Assembly (NCBI GenBank): GCA_021791515.1
Contig: JAJYWK010000066.1
Coordinates: 1 to 33,983 of the forward strand
From: a bacterium
GTDB taxonomy: Bacteria; Patescibacteriota; Doudnabacteria; UBA920
DNA length: 33,983 nt
Direction: 5' to 3'
Part shown: positions 30,908-33,983 of the stretch, one piece after another
Numbering within the stretch: the stretch's first letter is position 1
How the letters are laid out: every line of letters begins with the position of its first letter
Position numbers and translations under genes: made by a program
The notes under the pieces: generated by a model
What the model was told of the DNA's origin: nothing
The model's database searches: none
Seen by the model: only the letters and a program-made list of their open reading frames with translations

Positions 30908-30994
30908 ACCCCTTGCGGGGTCTGCGTTTTCGCCTAGTTTAAGGCAGAACCTTAAACCCATTCTCCGCCATACGGCCGGGCCTTCAGCGAAAAC
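30908..30994 (-). ncRNA. Compact structured element with multibranch fold and leftward terminator
   Basis: gttttcgc (30926-30933) and gcgaaaac (30987-30994) close a domain that contains gtttaagg-cagaa-ccttaaac (30937-30957) and a GC-rich arm. Leftward, it is followed by acccc-gcaa-ggggt and tttgttttt, a good terminator. The intergenic interval 30845-31517 has no other gene. Confidence 0.5.
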
Positions 30995-31087
30995 TTATAT
31001 TGGTAGATTACCATAATGGGCGGAAATATCAAGGGTAAATTTTATGGCTTAAGGTAAATAAAAGTTAGTAGCTGTGCATAGTTGAAA

Positions 31088-31116
31088 TTGGCTAAACTGC
31101 AAAAAACTGATACAAT
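31088..31116 (+). promoter_or_regulatory. Rightward promoter before the structured leader
   Basis: TTGGCT (31088-31093), 17-base spacer, TACAAT (31111-31116). It would start transcription near 31123 and read through two terminator-like hairpins toward the methyltransferase. Confidence 0.6.
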
Positions 31117-31149
31117 AATCATGTTCAATTGAATACGATTCGTTGGCTT

Positions 31150-31177
31150 AGGGGCTCCTCATAAGGGAGTCCTTTTT
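31150..31177 (+). terminator. First terminator-like hairpin of the leader
   Basis: ggggctcc pairs imperfectly with ggagtcc, followed by TTTTT. Transcription from 31123 would give an RNA of about 55 nt. Confidence 0.6.
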
Positions 31178-31300
31178 GCATATTGTGGTAATTATCCACA
31201 ACCCGGCAATTTGACCGAACGGGAATAACGGGTGTAAGATATTCTTGAAAATTGAATCTGCTTTAAGGGGCAGCCTGAATGGTATCTTCCGGGTTCAAGG

Positions 31301-31356
31301 GCTCGTAATTTGTTATCACACTTTTTGTGTGGTGACAGGTTACGAGCTCTTTTTAA
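31301..31356 (+). terminator. Second, very strong terminator-like hairpin
   Basis: gctcgtaa/ttacgagc and gttatcacac/gtgtggtgac stack into a stem of about 20 bp with a TTTTT-containing loop, followed by tctttttaa. Confidence 0.8.
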
Positions 31357-31368
31357 TTTCCAATAAGG

Positions 31369-31499
31369 CGGACAAATTCCTGTCACCTGTCTAAAGGTCG
31401 ACATCTCGCCTGCGAGCTTCGACCTCACACTTGCCTTAAAAGTTTAAGGGCTTTTAGGGCAAAGGCAGCGGGATGCGGCAGGTGTCGGGAATTTGTCCG
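31369..31499. repeat. 21-bp inverted repeat enclosing further hairpins, upstream of the methyltransferase
   Basis: cggacaaattcctgtcacctg (31369-31389) and its complement at 31479-31499 match at 19 of 21 positions. Inside are aggtcga...tcgacct and ccttaaa/tttaagg stems. Confidence 0.8.
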
Positions 31500-31517
31500 G
31501 CAACAAACAAAGAAACA

Positions 31518-32537
31518 ATGTTCAGCAAATTCAAAGCCCTGCCCAGCTACTTTGGCGGCAAGCGCAAACTGGTCAAATACATTTTTAAGCCCATCGTAAA
31601 AAAAGAAGGAACTTTCATTGACGCGTTTTTAGGCGGCGGTTCGGTCAGTCTCTATGCCAAAGCCAAGGGCTACAAAGTAATAGCCAACGACATTGCGCTT
31701 CGCTCTTGCATAATCGGCAACGCCATAATCGCTAACAATACGATAGAGCTCGAAAAGGAAGACCTGGCCAGGCTGTTCTTTAAAACCAAACATGAAAATT
31801 TTATTAAGAAAAATTATTGCCCTAAAGTTTTCACTACCAAGATTGCCGAGTTTTTGGATAACGCCTTTGCGGCCGTCCGGCTGGTAGAAAACGACACCAA
31901 ACGGTTTTTACTTCTGCACCTGCTGATAAAGTTTATTATCTCATGCCGCCAGTTCGGAAAGTTTACTCACACCCGCGACACGCTGGACTTGGAAGCTCGG
32001 AAATGGGATTGGCCGCTAAGGTCGAAGTCCCACGCGCCTAAAAACCTGCGCATGATCCAGAATCCCATGCTGACATTGGAAAAATTAATGCTGGAGATCA
32101 ACCATGGCATTTTTGACAACCATCAGCAAAACGAAATCCACCAAAAGGACGTCTTTGATTTTCTTAAAACTGTTGCTGGCGACATTGTATATTTTGATCC
32201 TCCTTACCCTGGTTCTTCTGCCTACGAAGTTGAGTACGGCATTTTAGACAACATCCTGGCTGGACGGAAGCTCGACAACAAACCCAGCGTATTCTCGGAC
32301 AACGATGCTGATGAATTTTTGGAAAGATTGTTTAAGTCCGCCAAGCATATCCCTCAGTGGATAATTTCTTTAGGGCAAAACAAAGAAGATATTGGCGTCC
32401 GGCCCGAAAAGCTGCTGGCGATGGTACAAAAATACCGCAAGGCCGAAGTCCAGATGATGGAGCATAAGTGGAGCGTGGCCAACGCCGGTGGCAGAAGCCA
32501 AAGTAACAACATCGAGTACATGATCGTAACCCATTAA
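31518..32537 (+). CDS. D12-class N6-adenine DNA methyltransferase (Dam-like)
   Basis: The track starts at 31473 inside the inverted repeat; ATG 31518 gives MFSKFKALPSYFGGKRKLVKYIF, the usual motif X (339 residues). GTFIDAFLGGGSVSLYAKAKGYKVIANDI is the SAM-binding motif I region, and IVYFDPPYPGSS holds the DPPY catalytic motif IV. The target recognition region (about 100-210) lacks the close similarity to Dam that would allow a specificity call. Without a cognate nuclease nearby, it probably protects phage DNA or regulates expression. Confidence 0.9.
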   Translation: MFSKFKALPSYFGGKRKLVKYIFKPIVKKEGTFIDAFLGGGSVSLYAKAKGYKVIANDIALRSCIIGNAIIANNTIELEKEDLARLFFKTKHENFIKKNYCPKVFTTKIAEFLDNAFAAVRLVENDTKRFLLLHLLIKFIISCRQFGKFTHTRDTLDLEARKWDWPLRSKSHAPKNLRMIQNPMLTLEKLMLEINHGIFDNHQQNEIHQKDVFDFLKTVAGDIVYFDPPYPGSSAYEVEYGILDNILAGRKLDNKPSVFSDNDADEFLERLFKSAKHIPQWIISLGQNKEDIGVRPEKLLAMVQKYRKAEVQMMEHKWSVANAGGRSQSNNIEYMIVTH

Positions 32538-32544
32538 CAAACCC

Positions 32545-33471
32545 ATGCCCAAAACCAACTTAAACGAAACTGAAAAAATCCCAGGCCTAATCGTACCGAT
32601 CAAAGATTGCGTACCCAACTGGTGGAATCCCAACGAGATGAACGTTCGGCAGTTTAGCAGTTTGAAAAAAGCTCTGACTATGTACGGCCAGACCAAGCCG
32701 ATCCAGGTCGCGGTATGGCCGGACATGAAAATTATGGGCAAGGTTAAAATCAAGTCCGGCTACGTCATTGTCGGCGGCTTTCACACCTGGAAAATTTTGT
32801 CGGCTTTGGGCAAAAGAAAAATCCAGGTCAACGTGCATAATTTTAAAAATGAGGACGAAGCCAAGCTCTACGGCCTGACCGATAACATCCACGGCTCAAA
32901 CCAGCAATTAAAGCTCGGTAAACTGGCCTACGAATTAACCCAGCGGGGTTATTCCATTAAGGACATCGCCAGCCGGGTCGGCACGGAAGACATTGACGTC
33001 AAAGATGCCCTCGACCTGATTAAGGACGACATTGAAAAGAAAATGCAGCAGCTCAAAAAAGCCGAGCGGGAAAATTTCGTGGCCTTAAACTTCATTGTGG
33101 ACAAAGACCCGAAAATTTCCGCCGATGAATTCATCGCGGCCGTAACGGCCTTTGCCAAAGCCAAGGGAGTTAAAGTCGGCAAAGTGGCTAAGGATATAAA
33201 CCGGCTGAGGGAAACTATTGCGCTAGTCAGCTTTAATGTTACCAGTCCGCAAAAGACGGTCATTGACGAAGCCTTAAAAACAATTGCCAGCGAGGGGAAG
33301 TTTAAGGAAGCCGACGCACTGGCCGAGCTATGCAGCCGTTTTTTGGCAAACCCGCCAACTCACACCAACTCACACCGAAATGGACAATCTCCAAAAGCCG
33401 AAAAAACCAAAGACCGATCCGTACGGCGCAAAGTGCCAGGAAGTAATCCGCCTAAAGTACGAGGATTTTAG
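32545..33471 (+). CDS. ParB-like N-terminal domain protein
   Basis: 308 residues. VPIKDCVPNWWNPNEMNVRQFSSLKKALTMYGQTKPIQV and GYVIVGGFHTWKIL match the ParB/Srx N-terminal domain (the GG-H-R-like nucleotide/metal box reads GGFHTWK, so the usual Arg is not present at that place). A helix-turn-helix-like part follows (GYSIKDIASRVGTEDIDVKDALDLI). Such proteins sit beside phage terminase and methyltransferase genes; a role in DNA packaging or modification control is inferred. It begins 7 bases after the methyltransferase. Confidence 0.75.
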   Translation: MPKTNLNETEKIPGLIVPIKDCVPNWWNPNEMNVRQFSSLKKALTMYGQTKPIQVAVWPDMKIMGKVKIKSGYVIVGGFHTWKILSALGKRKIQVNVHNFKNEDEAKLYGLTDNIHGSNQQLKLGKLAYELTQRGYSIKDIASRVGTEDIDVKDALDLIKDDIEKKMQQLKKAERENFVALNFIVDKDPKISADEFIAAVTAFAKAKGVKVGKVAKDINRLRETIALVSFNVTSPQKTVIDEALKTIASEGKFKEADALAELCSRFLANPPTHTNSHRNGQSPKAEKTKDRSVRRKVPGSNPPKVRGF

Positions 33472-33859
33472 CTATTCAGAGATTGCCCGCAAAACCCGCA
33501 TTCCGCTTAACACCATTAAGGAATGGTTCAGAACCGGTGGGTTGCTGGTTTCCGCCTACGAAGCGTACCGGGACGAACAAAATGACGTAGCTCACGATGA
33601 AGCCAGGCAGGCCATAAAAAAGAATGTCAAGACCGCCGCGGACATGCTCGTTGCCCTGCTCGGAAGCGAGCTTGACCCGGTTAAGCTCAGAGCCACGCTG
33701 GCCATACTCGACCGGGAGCTGGGCAAGCCCAAAGGCGAGGACGATGACGGATACGGAGATATAAGTTATGAGCAACTCCTTAAACGGGCCAGGGCCAAAC
33801 GAAAAGAAAAACAGGAAGCGGCAAATAGACGAACTGCTGGAAGTCATCGACATTTGTGA
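33380..33859 (+). CDS. Terminase-small-subunit-like DNA-binding protein
   Basis: I use the ATG at 33380 (159 residues), overlapping the ParB-like gene end, rather than 33284 where the frame is a shadow of it. KCQEVIRLKYEDFSYSEIARKTRIPLNTIKEWFRTGG is a homeodomain-like helix-turn-helix as in small terminases. The central helices (ARQAIKKNVKTAADMLVALLGSELDPVKLRATLAILDRELG) fit an oligomerisation region. It would recognise the packaging site and recruit the large subunit, which is expected to the right of the window. Confidence 0.65.
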   Translation: MDNLQKPKKPKTDPYGAKCQEVIRLKYEDFSYSEIARKTRIPLNTIKEWFRTGGLLVSAYEAYRDEQNDVAHDEARQAIKKNVKTAADMLVALLGSELDPVKLRATLAILDRELGKPKGEDDDGYGDISYEQLLKRARAKRKEKQEAANRRTAGSHRHL

Positions 33860-33893
33860 CGCCGACCCCAGGGATTTTATTGACTTTGAATAA
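33768..33893 (+). CDS. Small overlapping ORF at the right edge (41 aa)
   Basis: Too short for the track. The frame starts MSNSLNGPGPNEKKNRKRQI and ends DPRDFIDFE before TAA, overlapping the terminase-like gene by 92 bases in another frame. The acidic, helical tail looks protein-like. It could be a coupled small phage protein or the misplaced start of a longer gene. The last 90 bases hold a small hairpin (cttgc-cgaaa-gcaag) and no visible gene. Confidence 0.4.
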   Translation: MSNSLNGPGPNEKKNRKRQIDELLEVIDICDADPRDFIDFE

Positions 33894-33983
33894 CGAAACC
33901 CCTCAATCCTTAACAGTCTGATATACTTTTCTTGGGGGGAGTTTCCTTGCCGAAAGCAAGAAAACCTGCCCCAATAAAAGAAT

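Noticed and set aside
16170-33983. Right attachment site (second copy of the tRNA-Asp 3' end)
   Set aside because: No copy of ggttcgagccccgccgg was found elsewhere in the window; it probably lies beyond the right edge.

Overview
The window looks like a contig from a Patescibacteria / Candidate Phyla Radiation (Parcubacteria-like) bacterium. The grounds are indirect: moderate AT richness, many starts without a Shine-Dalgarno, a short tRNA nucleotidyltransferase, single-domain GIY-YIG ORFs fused to tRNA genes, a pilin-like module in odd membrane proteins, and many short GC-rich palindromes (cctgcctgccggcaggcagg type). TGA is used as an ordinary stop. The placement is inferred from style, not from a marker tree.

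Layout. (1) 1-4430: core genes on +: a PH-like membrane protein, a DivIC/FtsB-like septum protein, a parvulin foldase, a membrane protein ending in a pilin-like module, and glutamate racemase murI; two junctions are ATGA overlaps. (2) 4485-5210: a tRNA-Thr(CGT) locus with one intact gene and several broken copies nested inside each other. (3) 5256-13839: a complete F1Fo ATP synthase operon (atpZ/I-B-E-F-H-A-G-D-C) behind a consensus promoter, interrupted by three small unrelated ORFs, dispersed palindromic repeats and a duplicated atpG start. (4) 13847-16210: a short CCA-adding enzyme, a Lys-rich micropeptide, and a second tRNA cluster (fMet, another CAT tRNA, Asp) in which 5' tRNA relics, GIY-YIG nuclease ORFs and intact tRNAs alternate. 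(5) 16153-33983: an integrated element, most likely a temperate phage, abutting the 3' end of tRNA-Asp: large serine recombinase, CI-like repressor, divergent Cro-like regulator, replication-type HTH protein with DnaA-box-like sites, a foreign-looking cargo pair, a long leftward operon of membrane/PH-like/surface proteins, HicBA, a block of structured noncoding DNA, then a D12 adenine methyltransferase, a ParB-like protein and a terminase-small-subunit-like protein at the right edge. The right end of the element is not visible.

Most unusual signal. Three independent broken tRNA copies (two Thr, one CAT) are each interrupted at exactly the same place, between anticodon bases 35 and 36. The interrupting DNA is bounded by inverted repeats and carries an intact tRNA gene of the same specificity. 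In the Thr locus this occurs twice, one inside the other. Four relics also carry a palindrome at the same D-loop/D-stem boundary, and two loci have the order 5' tRNA relic - GIY-YIG ORF - intact tRNA. Removing the insertions from two of these copies gives tRNAs of exactly 76 and 77 nt. This looks like a tRNA-targeting, tRNA-regenerating insertion process; the mechanism is my inference.

How the parts relate: murI, DivIC and PrsA-like genes serve envelope growth; the ATP synthase operon supplies proton-driven ATP synthesis; the tRNA loci act as target and repair template for mobile DNA, ending with the phage-like element that uses tRNA-Asp as its boundary.
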